Of a DNA stretch of 64,000 nt, positions 35,797 through 45,583 are shown piece after piece (position 1 is the first letter of the stretch; every line of letters begins with the position of its first letter). The stretch covers positions 2,604,001 through 2,668,000 of the forward strand of contig NZ_CP054698.1 of NCBI RefSeq assembly GCF_014023275.1, given 5' to 3'. A model generated the notes under the pieces. That model ran no database searches and was not told the origin of the DNA. It saw only the letters and a list, made by a program, of their open reading frames with translations. This DNA comes from Nostoc edaphicum CCNP1411. Lineage in GTDB: Bacteria; Cyanobacteriota; Cyanobacteriia; Cyanobacteriales; Nostocaceae. The position numbers and the translations under genes were made by a program.

Positions 35797-37296
35797 TTAG
35801 GGTAGCCATCGGGGACGAAATCCAGCAAAGGGGAGTTGTTCTGGTCTAATTTCAACTGTCTCAGCATCAGCGATGGGCAACAGAGGCATTAACCACAGGC
35901 TACTGGTATCGATCGCATCTCCATCATCAGTTTTCAAAGTGTTTGGGGGCAATGATGTTGGGGGATTTGTCTGCGGTACTACTTGGTCAAATAACAAGCC
36001 TAAACCGTCGGCAGATAAACTCATTTGCACATTTCGTTGAGCAGGAGGCAGTACTAGCAGTGGTTTTTGTTGTCCGCTTTTCAGATCAATTGCCACCACA
36101 TAAGGCTGTTCTATATATTGTTCTTTGGATACTAGCTGTGTTAGCAAGCAGTAGAGAGTGGGTGAGGCGATGTCAAATTGGCAGCTGAGAATTGAGCCTG
36201 TAGTTTTTAATAGTTGTTTCTGCACACCTTGGTTTGTCACTAAAAACAAATCTCGCGTGTAATCTGTATTAAATTTTACCATCGCTGCTTGAGAGCCATC
36301 TTTGGAGAAAGCCTGTACCAAACCAAACTGCGGTAGAAAATCTAGGGGTTTGCTAGCATCACCTTGCAGTGGTAGAATTGCTGCCCCTTGTCCTTGAGCA
36401 ACTGCTACGGCTTGACTATCTGGTGTGATCATAAAGTCTCCCCCAGGTTGGCTTTGCAGACGTTTAGGGGTGGGTTTTTCTGCTGAACCGTCGCTGTTTG
36501 CTGGCATAAACCATAGTCCAAAGTCGCCGGGATTAGTTTTGTTTCCCCGCTGGATGACAATAGTTTCCCCATCAGGTGATAAGTCAAATTTGAGATTTTG
36601 ATAATCTTTACTATCTAAAATCAGGTCAACTCTACCTGCTGGTTCTACTTCTTGTTCAGATTTACCAGAAACGCCTGTTGTCACTGTGTACAGCTGGGCT
36701 GAAAGTAAGTCTTGATTGTTGCTGGTGCGAGCAGAAAATAAAATTTTCTCGCCATCAGGAAACGATTCAAAGTCCATTACTACCAAATCTTTGGGGGTAA
36801 GTACCCTTTTTTGCTCTTCGGTTAAGTTGTAAAGAACTAATCGTCCCTGTTCTTCTTGATTGGTTCCGATGTAAAGGATGACGCGATCGCGTGTGCGGAA
36901 GCTACCTGTAAAGGCCTGTATCACCCGATTTTTGCCTTCTTGCTGGGCAAACTTATCTTTGGCTCCCTGTAACTGCACTTTATAATTTGTGCCATAAGGT
37001 GCTGGTGTCACTAGCGTATAAACCATCCGCCGCCCTGCCCAACTGAATTTACCTGCTAGAGGTGGCTCAATTTTTAAGTTCTCCTCGACGCTTTTTACTT
37101 CCATTGGGCGGCTGAAGGTGAGGGTGAAGGAGTTATCTTCTGCCCCAATTTGTTGATTTTGCCAGGTAAATTCCCGGACACGAGCAGTTACCACATCACC
37201 TTGCAATACGAGTAACCCAATCAGCACACTCAGCAGTAGCATTAGTGCGATCGCTATCCGATCCAGTGGTTGAATAAATGCTTTAGATTTAGTCAT
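35797..37296 (-). CDS. Membrane-anchored Ig-like / beta-propeller protein
   Basis: 499 residues. One N-terminal membrane helix (about 11-31: RIAIALMLLLSVLIGLLVLQ) leads to a Big_5-like domain (about 45-130, with FTLTFSRPMEV). The rest is a TolB/WD40-like propeller with repeated LSPDGETIVIQ, ITPDSQAVAVAQ and LSADGLGLLF strands. It is probably periplasmic. It belongs to uncharacterised cyanobacterial proteins, and no enzyme motif is seen. Confidence 0.7.
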   Translation of the reverse strand: MTKSKAFIQPLDRIAIALMLLLSVLIGLLVLQGDVVTARVREFTWQNQQIGAEDNSFTLTFSRPMEVKSVEENLKIEPPLAGKFSWAGRRMVYTLVTPAPYGTNYKVQLQGAKDKFAQQEGKNRVIQAFTGSFRTRDRVILYIGTNQEEQGRLVLYNLTEEQKRVLTPKDLVVMDFESFPDGEKILFSARTSNNQDLLSAQLYTVTTGVSGKSEQEVEPAGRVDLILDSKDYQNLKFDLSPDGETIVIQRGNKTNPGDFGLWFMPANSDGSAEKPTPKRLQSQPGGDFMITPDSQAVAVAQGQGAAILPLQGDASKPLDFLPQFGLVQAFSKDGSQAAMVKFNTDYTRDLFLVTNQGVQKQLLKTTGSILSCQFDIASPTLYCLLTQLVSKEQYIEQPYVVAIDLKSGQQKPLLVLPPAQRNVQMSLSADGLGLLFDQVVPQTNPPTSLPPNTLKTDDGDAIDTSSLWLMPLLPIADAETVEIRPEQLPFAGFRPRWLP

Positions 37297-37299
37297 TGA

Positions 37300-37390
37300 T
37301 TATTGGGCATTGGGCATTGGGCATTGGGCATTGGGCATTGGGCATTGGTCGTTAGTCATCCACAAATGACAAAGGACTAATGACTAATGA
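37300..37390. repeat. STRR block (GGGCATT units)
   Basis: At least six copies of ATTGGGC in tandem are followed by CATTAGT/TGACTAA units. They lie directly upstream of the propeller gene and end at the stop of the TIGR03943 gene. Confidence 0.85.
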
Positions 37391-38164
37391 CTAATAACTA
37401 TAAGGATTCTCCGGTTGAGGAATCTTTTTGAGAGAGGTAGCGGCAATGGTAAGTTTGCGTTTATCTCCCAAACTTTCTGTCACCATTTGTCCTTCAACTT
37501 CTAGCCAGGTATCAGGGGAGTAACGCTCTTGATTATTTTGTAGTTTAACGGGCAATCCCACAGGGTAAGCATCTGCTGCACAGCAAGTTAAGACAAATCG
37601 TGCTAAAAACAAATATTCTTTTCCTATATCGGGCGGGTGGATCACAAATCCCTGCACCTTGACTTTTTGCCCTGTATATGCATCTGGTTCTGGATAGACA
37701 TTGAGGGTGCGTACCCAGTCTACGAGCGATCGCTCTTCTGGACGAACAGTAACCCGAAAGGCTTGAGGTTTAACACGTGTGCTTCCCAATAAATCAGTAG
37801 TCACACCCCCTTGGAGTGCTTTATCACTAGCAAAAACTTGCGGTGTAATAATAAAACCTAGAATCACTGTAATCAACAAGAAAGCACTGCCCCAACCAGG
37901 GGGAAATAAACTAATATGCTGCATGTTTGGCGTCACATCACGGCGACGCCGTTTCCAAAGTTCCTGCATCTTGAATAAACCAATAATGATGAAGCCGATA
38001 CCAGCCACAATCACCAACCCAAAGAAATTTGGGTGAATCAATAGGTTAAGCTTGTTAGTTTGCCAATATCTCAACATCAAAACACCCCAAGCTGTAATTG
38101 CTAGGGCATCCAGCCAAGGGAGTAACAGATTTAGGATTTTAGATTTGGGATTTTTGTTAGTCAT
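37391..38164 (-). CDS. TIGR03943 family membrane protein
   Basis: 257 residues with N-terminal helices (about 14-30, 40-62, 92-112) and an extracytoplasmic C-terminal domain containing FVLTCCAADAYPVGL, a Cys-Cys signature of the TIGR03943/DUF1980 family. These proteins are almost always paired with an ArsP_1/DUF318-type permease, which is the gene immediately upstream here (38228-39295). The pair is thought to handle a metal or metalloid; the substrate is unknown. Confidence 0.88.
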   Translation of the reverse strand: MTNKNPKSKILNLLLPWLDALAITAWGVLMLRYWQTNKLNLLIHPNFFGLVIVAGIGFIIIGLFKMQELWKRRRRDVTPNMQHISLFPPGWGSAFLLITVILGFIITPQVFASDKALQGGVTTDLLGSTRVKPQAFRVTVRPEERSLVDWVRTLNVYPEPDAYTGQKVKVQGFVIHPPDIGKEYLFLARFVLTCCAADAYPVGLPVKLQNNQERYSPDTWLEVEGQMVTESLGDKRKLTIAATSLKKIPQPENPYSY

Positions 38165-38227
38165 TAGGCATTAGTCATTGGTCATTGGTCATTGGTCATT
38201 AACAAAGGACAAATGACAAATGTTTTT

Positions 38228-39295
38228 TTAAAAGACGTGTAAATTCAGAAAAAGAGTGAACAGAAATGTCAACTGTGCTGCTACAGCAAATAAGTAAAAG
38301 ATAGTTTTGGGTTTAAAAATAGATAACATCAAACCAACACTTTTGATGTCAATCATTGGCCCAAAGACGAGAAATGCCAGTAATGAACCACTGCTAAAGG
38401 TTGAGGCAAAAGATAGAGCAAAGAAAGAATCGACTGTAGAACAAATTGACACTACTACTGCTAATATCAGCATCACCAGAATTGAGCTAATAGGCCCAGC
38501 ACCTAAACTGAGGATTAAGTCACGGGGGGCTAGAACTTGAATGGCCGCAGCGATCGCACTTCCTAAAATCATCACTCCGCCCAATTCCCGCAATTCTTGG
38601 ATGCTATTATCCACCACTAAGCGGAGTTTATCTCCCAGCGGTTTACTGGTGGTAGAGATTAAGGTAGGCGGTACCACACTAGGATCTATCCGCAGAGGTA
38701 TACCTGCTTTTCCCCCTAAGATATAAGTCCCGGATTGCAAGAGATTCGATACAGGTGCTTCCTGTTGTACTTGATAACGCTTACCACGGCGTTTAGTTTC
38801 AGGCTGCGCGGGTGGATTAAACTTCATATAACGAGCGATCGCAGGTTGGACTATGGGATTTAAGTCCTTTTGAAAACTGAAAACAAACCCGATAATTGTA
38901 GCAATTGCTAGGGAAAATACGACTCGTAAGACCACTATTTCTGGCTGATCTCGAAATGCTGTCCAAGTTGCCCAAATTACAATTGGGTTAATTGTTGGTG
39001 CTGCTAGCAAAAAACCAATTGCGACTGGTGTGGGTACTCCCTGCATTAGGAACCGCCGCGCTACCGGTACATTCCCACACTCACACACCGGAAATAAAAA
39101 GCCGATCATGCTGCCAACTAAAGCACCCAGCAGCGGATTTGTGGGCATTTTTTCTACTAGTTTGCGCTCATCAACAAAAAATAGCAGCAAACTGGAGAAT
39201 AAAACCCCAAGAAGCAAAAAAGGCATCGCCTCGACTAGCAGACTTAGAAATATCGTAAAACCATTGTTCAATTGATTCATGGGCGTCGCAGTCAA
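38228..39295 (-). CDS. ArsP_1/DUF318-type permease
   Basis: 355 residues with about eight to ten membrane helices. PVCECGNVPVARRF contains the conserved Cys pair region of the permease family, and AAPTINPIVIWATW follows. A cytoplasmic basic segment (about 165-175, ETKRRGKRYQ) splits the two halves. It forms a two-gene unit with the TIGR03943 protein. The role may be efflux of metal or arsenical; no operator such as a Zur or ArsR box could be identified. Confidence 0.87.
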   Translation of the reverse strand: MTATPMNQLNNGFTIFLSLLVEAMPFLLLGVLFSSLLLFFVDERKLVEKMPTNPLLGALVGSMIGFLFPVCECGNVPVARRFLMQGVPTPVAIGFLLAAPTINPIVIWATWTAFRDQPEIVVLRVVFSLAIATIIGFVFSFQKDLNPIVQPAIARYMKFNPPAQPETKRRGKRYQVQQEAPVSNLLQSGTYILGGKAGIPLRIDPSVVPPTLISTTSKPLGDKLRLVVDNSIQELRELGGVMILGSAIAAAIQVLAPRDLILSLGAGPISSILVMLILAVVVSICSTVDSFFALSFASTFSSGSLLAFLVFGPMIDIKSVGLMLSIFKPKTIFYLFAVAAQLTFLFTLFLNLHVF

Positions 39296-39946
39296 AAGCG
39301 GTTTTGAGTTTTAGGGTTCTGCCTAGTCATTCTATCGAAATGGGGATCAAAAGCAGTTCGGGAAAATTAAACATCATTTAAGTAGCAAGTTATCCTACGT
39401 TTCAAATAGCGCTTAAACGCTACAAACCTTTGCTTCAGCCAAGATAGTAATTTTTACCTGAGTGCATTTACTGACGATGACCATTTCTAAGATTGTCTAA
39501 GTTCAGAAATTGTTCCGTTCTAGAGGGCAAGTAGCTGCATAGATGATTTGAAGTTATCTATGTTTATACTTACAGTAATTTGCTGGATAAGATATTAGCT
39601 TGGCTGTATTTTCATCAAGTATTCACAGTTATTGAACATTTGGGGTAGGCGTAGCCCGTCGTAGACATTGCTCTTGGTTACTACCATGATTGCTTTTGGC
39701 TAGTTCTCGCAAAATCTGATCTGAGCTTTGGTTGATTTTTTACTATAAAAACTCTAAAAATGCAAGACCACAGTTTAGCAAACACGATGAAGAGTGCTGA
39801 GTGCTGAGTTGGGTAAATGCTGAAAGTCCCTATCCCCTAGTCTCCAGTCCCCTTTTCGTCAAAATATAAGACAATTTAGATCCCCGACTTCTTTAAGAAG
39901 TCGGGGATATACTTCACTAATTCACGATTATTTTGTACCATCGTGA
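39296..39946. other. Intergenic region with a hairpin repeat
   Basis: 650 bp with no gene. It includes the dispersed TAGGCGTAGCCCGTCG block (about 39645), a CTGAGTG STRR scrap (39790-39810), and a strong hairpin at 39880-39908 (ATCCCCGACTTCTT/AAGAAGTCGGGGAT) that probably terminates the WD40 gene from the minus side. Confidence 0.55.
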
Positions 39947-41014
39947 TTATTTACGTTTTGGTGGAATCCCCCAAATCTTGATTTGTTGATCAAAACCACC
40001 ACTGGCAAGAATTTTACCATTTGGACTAAAAGCGATCGCACTTACCCAGTCTGTATGTCCACTTAGTGTATTTACCAACTCGCCTGTAGTTAAATTCCAC
40101 AATTTAATCCCATCCCTGCCAGCACTAGCAAGGGTTTCTCCATCAGGGTTAATGGCGATCGCATTTACCCAGTTATTATGTCCTGTGAGGGTGCGGACTA
40201 TTTCTCCAGTATTAATATTCCACAGTTTGACTGTGCGATCGCGGCTTGCACTAACTAATGTTTGTCCATCTGGTGTAAAGATTACAGCGCTCACACCATT
40301 AGAATGAGCTGGCAATTCACTAACTAATTGACCAGTACTCAAATTCCACAGCTTGATTACACCCTTATTATCACCACTAGCCAAGGTCTGTCCATCTGGA
40401 CTAATAGCTAGGGTATAAATCAAATTATCAAAGCGTACTAGAGTTCCTAGAGGGCGTTGCTGTAGCAAATCCCATATACGAATCCCATCCAAAGCTCCAC
40501 TAATGAGAACTTTACTATCAGGAGACACCGCTAAAGATAAGACGTTACTGGTATGTCCGACAAAAGAGCGGCTAAATTTAAAATTTTTCAGGCTCCAGAG
40601 GTTAATCGTGTTGTCATTACTACAGCTAACAAGGGTTTGACCATCTGGCGAAATAACTAAAGATTCTACAGATGTTTTGTGTGCTTTGTTAATATCCGCC
40701 AACTTTTTGCCGTTTGCGGAATTCCAGAGGCGAATTATACCCTCGTTTTCTGCACCTCCACTCACAAGTATTCTGCTATCTGGACTAAAAGCGAGGGATT
40801 TAACGGTTCCTTTATGTCCTCTAAGTGTGTAAAGTAGTTGGGCATTACCAAAGCTGCTGGTAGCTTGGGAATTTGGCGTTACTTCAACGGCAGCATGAGC
40901 TTGATGAATGTAAAACCCTTCCCAGGTAATCACTGGAAGGGCAACAGCTGCCATAAATGCCAGGATAATATACGGACGCAGAAAACTACCCCCACCTCTT
41001 CCCTCACTACTCAC
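39947..41014 (-). CDS. WD40-repeat protein with N-terminal membrane anchor
   Basis: 355 residues. A membrane helix or uncleaved signal (about 12-32) is followed by seven WD40 units forming one complete propeller (about 65-352). Each unit has the form GH...V..LAFSPDG..L.SG..D..I.LW. No enzymatic domain is fused. It is likely an exported or membrane-tethered interaction platform. Confidence 0.88.
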   Translation of the reverse strand: MSSEGRGGGSFLRPYIILAFMAAVALPVITWEGFYIHQAHAAVEVTPNSQATSSFGNAQLLYTLRGHKGTVKSLAFSPDSRILVSGGAENEGIIRLWNSANGKKLADINKAHKTSVESLVISPDGQTLVSCSNDNTINLWSLKNFKFSRSFVGHTSNVLSLAVSPDSKVLISGALDGIRIWDLLQQRPLGTLVRFDNLIYTLAISPDGQTLASGDNKGVIKLWNLSTGQLVSELPAHSNGVSAVIFTPDGQTLVSASRDRTVKLWNINTGEIVRTLTGHNNWVNAIAINPDGETLASAGRDGIKLWNLTTGELVNTLSGHTDWVSAIAFSPNGKILASGGFDQQIKIWGIPPKRK

Positions 41015-41090
41015 TCTTTTTCCTCACTTTTATAGATACGGTTACCCCAATACATTTTGCAGAGTTATTACTTAAATAACTCTGCATATC

Positions 41091-41387
41091 CTAAAGAGGT
41101 GGTTTTTTCTTAGAAATGCTTAACATTGGTAAAGGCGGACTAGAAGAACGAGAGGGCAAATAATGTTGCACTACAGGTTCCTCTGGTAAGGGACGACGCT
41201 GTTGGACACGCCACAACTTAAAGCCGAGCGCTATCCCTGCTGTTCCCAAACCAAAAGCGAACAATGACCAGCTATCATTCAAACCGCCAATCAGGGCATC
41301 CATAACGCCCATCGTCATCAATACAGTGACTATTGGCTCTTTTCGGTAAGTTGACTTCAAAAAACGAGGTAATACAGCATTCATCAC
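41091..41387 (-). CDS. Small hypothetical membrane protein
   Basis: 98 residues with two hydrophobic segments (about 20-38 and 42-60) and a basic, proline-rich C-terminal tail (RRPLPEEPVV, SRSSSPPLPML). It lies upstream of the WD40 gene on the same strand with a 76-bp gap. The family is not recognised. Confidence 0.55.
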   Translation of the reverse strand: MMNAVLPRFLKSTYRKEPIVTVLMTMGVMDALIGGLNDSWSLFAFGLGTAGIALGFKLWRVQQRRPLPEEPVVQHYLPSRSSSPPLPMLSISKKKPPL

Positions 41388-41681
41388 AGCTTGGTTGGTT
41401 CCAGTTCACCTTTTGTGTATATTTACCCAGAATACCTCACCCGTCATTTGCCTTTCTTATCCAAGGCAGGCATTAATTATGATTTTCTTTAGTAGGGGAG
41501 GAAGTTTACTCATTAATTGCCTTGCATATACCTTGCATATATTAGTTGCAAGTCTATGATATTTCAATCACTAATAGGTATTTCCATTCCTCTCTTGCTT
41601 ACATTCTAGGTCAATTATTTATAAATAAGTCTAATTAAAGTATTTAAGGTGAAGTACTTGGCTATCAATTGTTAAAGTCAA

Positions 41682-41706
41682 AACCAACTGGTTGTTCCAG
41701 CTGGTT
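41682..41706 (-). terminator. Probable terminator of the HLIP gene
   Basis: AACCAGCTGG and CCAGTTGGTT (minus strand) form a stem with a five-base loop followed by TTTTGACTTT. It lies about 55 bp after the HLIP stop. Confidence 0.5.
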
Positions 41707-41759
41707 AAAACTCTTTTAATTACTAGCTTACAACTTCAATATCGTGCTTGTTGATGGCA

Positions 41760-41930
41760 CTATTTCAGACCCAGCCATGATAGCACCCCTTGATTGGTGA
41801 CATATTCAATCACCAACATCAAAGCGAAGCCAATCATTGCAGCTCGACCATTCAAGCGTTCGGCATATTCGTTAAAGCCAAACTTAGGCTCCTCTAGTTT
41901 GGGTGTAATCGTTGGTTGTGTTTGTGTCAT
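41760..41930 (-). CDS. High-light-inducible protein (HLIP/SCP)
   Basis: A 56-residue one-helix chlorophyll-binding protein, missed by length cut-offs. It begins MTQTQPTITPKLEEPKFGFN and continues with EYAERLNGRAAMIGFALMLV, the LHC-type E...N...R chlorophyll motif at the start of a single membrane helix. HLIPs protect photosystem II and chlorophyll during excess light or assembly. It is monocistronic with a probable terminator downstream. Confidence 0.9.
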   Translation of the reverse strand: MTQTQPTITPKLEEPKFGFNEYAERLNGRAAMIGFALMLVIEYVTNQGVLSWLGLK

Positions 41931-42366
41931 TTTTAAGAAACCTTTTTCGGCAAACGGGACATGATATCAGACTTCGCAGCAGAAGTCGGGGAAAGTGGTG
42001 AGAAGTGGTAAAGGTTAAAGGAATAGATTCGTTTTTCCCCTTAACTTTTACCCTACGCTTGGTAGCTTAAAAGCTGATTGCAGTGCTTGAATACCAAGAT
42101 GACTTGAGAAATTCAGCAAAAGCTCCCTAGTCGGGAGCTATACAATCGGTCTTTTAATAAATTGTTACTATTCTTTATATATTGTATAAATACTGGGGCA
42201 ATAGTCAAGGGCAAGAGTTTGGGCTACTCAGATTGAATTGAGAAACTTAGAACAGAGATTAGCTATCTCTAATACAGCTATCTCTAATACTGAAGTAGCA
42301 AGACAGAAGTAGCAAGCTTGAGATTGGCAGGCTACAGTTAAACAAAAAAAATATCAGAGGCGATAT
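41931..42366. other. Intergenic region between HLIP and ald
   Basis: It contains AAAGGTTAAAGG / CCCCTTAACTTTTACCC repeats (about 42008-42055), a short perfect hairpin AGCTCCC-TAGTC-GGGAGCT (42121-42139), and a duplicated AGCTATCTCTAATAC (42263-42293). A short open stretch (QIELRNLEQRLAISNT, about 42228-42308) looks like a coiled-coil scrap. No complete gene is present. Confidence 0.45.
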
Positions 42367-43458
42367 ATGGAAATCGGCGTTCCCAAGGAAAATAAGGATC
42401 AAGAATTTCGTGTAGGTTTAAGTCCTTCTAGCGTGCGGGTGCTGCGAGAAAATGGTCATAGCATCTTCGTCGAGACGCAAGCAGGTAATGGTGCTGGATT
42501 CTCTGATGACGACTACAAAAGTGCTGGAGCCGAGATTGTCCCGACATCAGAAACAGCTTGGAATAGAGAATTGGTTGTTAAAGTTAAAGAGCCGCTGACA
42601 TCTGAGTATAAATTTTTGCAGAAAGGGCAGATATTATTTACTTATTTACATTTAGCAGCCGATCGCAAATTGACAGAGCATTTAATTGATTGTGGCACAA
42701 CTGCGATCGCCTACGAAACTGTAGAACAACCTGGTGCTAACAAACTACCCTTGCTCACCCCCATGAGCATAATTGCCGGTCGGCTAGCAGTACAATTTGG
42801 GGCCAGATTCCTAGAACGTCAGCAAGGTGGTAGAGGTGTACTTTTGGGCGGTGTCCCTGGAGTCAAACCAGGAAAAGTAGTAATTTTAGGTGGCGGCGTT
42901 GTCGGCACAGAAGCAGCTAAAATTGCCGTGGGGATGGGTGCGATCGTCCAGATTTTAGATGTGAGTGTCGAGCGTTTATCTTATTTAGAAACTCTTTTTG
43001 GCTCTAGAGTCGAATTGCTTTACAGCAACTCTGCTCATATTGAAGCCGCCGTTAAAGAAGCAGATTTACTCATCGGTGCAGTTTTAGTGTTAGGACGTAG
43101 GGCACCAATATTAGTATCCCGGGAATTGGTCAAACAAATGCGTCCTGGTTCTGTAATAGTTGATGTAGCTGTTGACCAAGGTGGTTGCATAGAAACCTTA
43201 CACCCCACATCCCACACTAATCCGGTATACATTGAAGAGGGTGTGGTGCATTATGGCGTTCCCAATATGCCAGGAGCAGTACCTTGGACAGCAACTCAGG
43301 CACTTAATAATAGTACATTACCTTATGTTGTCCAGTTGGCAAATTTGGGAATTATGGCACTGGAAGTTAACCCAGCATTAGCTAAGGGTGTGAACGTGCG
43401 GAATCATCATTTAGTGCATCCGGCTGTGCAAGAGGTATTCCCTGATTTGGTCAATTAA
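42367..43458 (+). CDS. ald: Alanine dehydrogenase
   Basis: 363 residues, NAD-dependent oxidative deamination of L-alanine to pyruvate. The N-terminus MEIGVPKENKDQEFRVGLSP is the family signature; LTPMSIIAGRLAVQ is the substrate region with the downstream nucleotide fold VVILGGGVVGTEAAKIAVGM (about 177-196). HYGVPNMPGAVPWTAT is the conserved closing motif. In heterocystous cyanobacteria Ald supports nitrogen release in heterocysts, where alanine may be a carried carbon source. No NtcA site is evident in the upstream sequence. Confidence 0.94.
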   Translation: MEIGVPKENKDQEFRVGLSPSSVRVLRENGHSIFVETQAGNGAGFSDDDYKSAGAEIVPTSETAWNRELVVKVKEPLTSEYKFLQKGQILFTYLHLAADRKLTEHLIDCGTTAIAYETVEQPGANKLPLLTPMSIIAGRLAVQFGARFLERQQGGRGVLLGGVPGVKPGKVVILGGGVVGTEAAKIAVGMGAIVQILDVSVERLSYLETLFGSRVELLYSNSAHIEAAVKEADLLIGAVLVLGRRAPILVSRELVKQMRPGSVIVDVAVDQGGCIETLHPTSHTNPVYIEEGVVHYGVPNMPGAVPWTATQALNNSTLPYVVQLANLGIMALEVNPALAKGVNVRNHHLVHPAVQEVFPDLVN

Positions 43459-43510
43459 GGTTTGCAAGTGCTAGGCGATCGCTTATTTTAATGGTGATAG
43501 CGATCGCTAG

Positions 43511-43759
43511 TTAGACTAATTTCCTTGCCAAATGCGCGGATGGGTAGGTGTACAAAATGAGATGGGGCAAAAAAGCCTGTATGTTGCATCTATACAAGGC
43601 TTTGAGGGTAATGGTACTTTTAAACCATCCGCGCACCTTATGGGAACTGGTTTTCAGCGATTTGTATCTTGTGTTATTACTATTCCCTGTGCTATGATTC
43701 ACTCATTCGCGCAACTGCACCTTGAAAACCAAATACAGCAAGGCTTTCGGACGCCAGCG
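43511..43759 (+). promoter_or_regulatory. CRISPR leader of array 1
   Basis: About 250 bp preceding the first repeat, strongly similar to 50586-50831 before array 2. Both carry an inverted pair, TGCGCGGATGG (43533-43543) with CCATCCGCGCA (43625-43635). A TATGATTC segment near 43692 may be a -10 element. The 84-codon frame across it also reads into the array and is not a gene. Confidence 0.85.
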
Positions 43760-45377
43760 ATTGCAATTCATCAAAATCCCTATTAGGGATTGAAACAGGA
43801 TGATAAACCTTAATTCCTAAATCTTCTAAGATTGCAATTCATCAAAATCCCTATTAGGGATTGAAACGAATAGAAGGCTCCGTCCGTGTCACAAGATATA
43901 AGAATTGCAATTCATCAAAATCCCTATTAGGGATTGAAACACTGAAGAATTTCGCATATCCAGAAAGTTTACGTATTGCAATTCATCAAAATCCCTATTA
44001 GGGATTGAAACTTTAGCGTAGTGCGTATACGTGTATTCTATGTTTGATTGCAATTCATCAAAATCCCTATTAGGGATTGAAACAGGAGTGAAGCGGCGCA
44101 CAGTCTTAAGTTGCAAACGGGGAGATTGCAATTCATCAAAATCCCTATTAGGGATTGAAACAAAAGGCTAAACAGTAGATAGTTCAAGAGTTTCAAATTG
44201 CAATTCATCAAAATCCCTATTAGGGATTGAAACGTATATAGATCGAATAAGAATTTACTTTTTTGATATTGCAATTCATCAAAATCCCTATTAGGGATTG
44301 AAACGGTTCATTTGCAAACTTCCAACGCTTTGTAGAGCCTAAAATTGCAATTCATCAAAATCCCTATTAGGGATTGAAACTAATATTTGGGAATTGTAAA
44401 ACAGCCATAGCATTTAAAATTGCAATTCATCAAAATCCCTATTAGGGATTGAAACTGGCATAAAACACTTTGTATCATGATGAAAGGACATTGCAATTCA
44501 TCAAAATCCCTATTAGGGATTGAAACAGTTTAATCTTTTGGGAAAATTAATCAATCCCTCATTGCAATTCATCAAAATCCCTATTAGGGATTGAAACAAA
44601 CCGAACATCAGCAAGCAATTCTCGCAACTCTATTGCAATTCATCAAAATCCCTATTAGGGATTGAAACAAAGAAATATCAGGATTGGAAAGCGGGAAAAG
44701 TTGATATTATTGCAATTCATCAAAATCCCTATTAGGGATTGAAACATTCCAATTACCACAATAATCATAAAGTAAAATGGTATTGCAATTCATCAAAATC
44801 CCTATTAGGGATTGAAACGAATTTCAGGAATGGGCTGAATTAGAAGCCGATATTATTGCAATTCATCAAAATCCCTATTAGGGATTGAAACGAGCGTATC
44901 TTGCCCAGCTTCACGAGCGTAATGATATTGCAATTCATCAAAATCCCTATTAGGGATTGAAACGGGAACGTTCACAAAATAAGATAGATCGTCAGTAGAT
45001 TGCAATTCATCAAAATCCCTATTAGGGATTGAAACGTAAACGCTATAAAACAAATCCCTCAACGTGACGCAAATTGCAATTCATCAAAATCCCTATTAGG
45101 GATTGAAACAACAGCCTATGGGATGATGTGGCTGGATTTGATCATTGCAATTCATCAAAATCCCTATTAGGGATTGAAACTGCACACTTACTTATGGAGA
45201 TAACCGACATAACAACATTGCAATTCATCAAAATCCCTATTAGGGATTGAAACGTGTTAATAAAATTTGTGCCGTCAAAGCCATAGGATTGCAATTCATC
45301 AAAATCCCTATTAGGGATTGAAACTTTGGTATCAGAGTTTGAACATAATTAAGTTCAAAATATTGCAATTCATCAAA
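43760..45377 (+). CRISPR. CRISPR array 1: 22 complete 37-nt repeats plus one truncated repeat
   Basis: The repeat is ATTGCAATTCATCAAAATCC + CTATTAGGGATTGAAAC. Complete copies start at 43760, 43831, 43904, 43975, 44047 and so on to 45288 (ending 45324). Spacers are 34-41 nt. The final repeat, from 45362, stops after ATTGCAATTCATCAAA where foreign repeat DNA begins. All complete repeats appear identical. The ATTGAAAC 3' end is the usual crRNA handle for type I-D/III-like cyanobacterial systems. No cas gene lies nearby, so the type is not determined. Short frames reported on the minus strand here are repeat translations (SIPNRDFDELQ). Confidence 0.99.
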
Positions 45378-45583
45378 GGATAAATTCCCTGTAGAGACGG
45401 CGATTTATCGCGTCTCTCTAAAAGGTTGTTTGAAAAGTCGTATGTTGTAATTTTAATCGAATTATTACCCCCCTTAATCCCTCCTTATAAAGGGCTACGG
45501 TAGTACACACAAGTCGAATTACCCCCCTTAATCCCCCCTTGGAAAGGGGGGAAATAGAAAATCTAGTTCCCTCCCCTTTGCAA

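Noticed and set aside
43532..43786. 84-codon frame in leader 1, with a 60-codon counterpart at 50604-50786, as a possible CRISPR-linked small protein
   Set aside because: The two copies differ by an early stop and by changes with no sign of protein constraint, and leader 1's frame runs into the repeat. Nucleotide-level leader conservation is the simpler explanation.
43889..45062. Several 60-80 codon frames on the minus strand (SIPNRDFDELQ repeats)
   Set aside because: These are translations of the 37-nt CRISPR repeat; the same holds for frames at 50775-52549.
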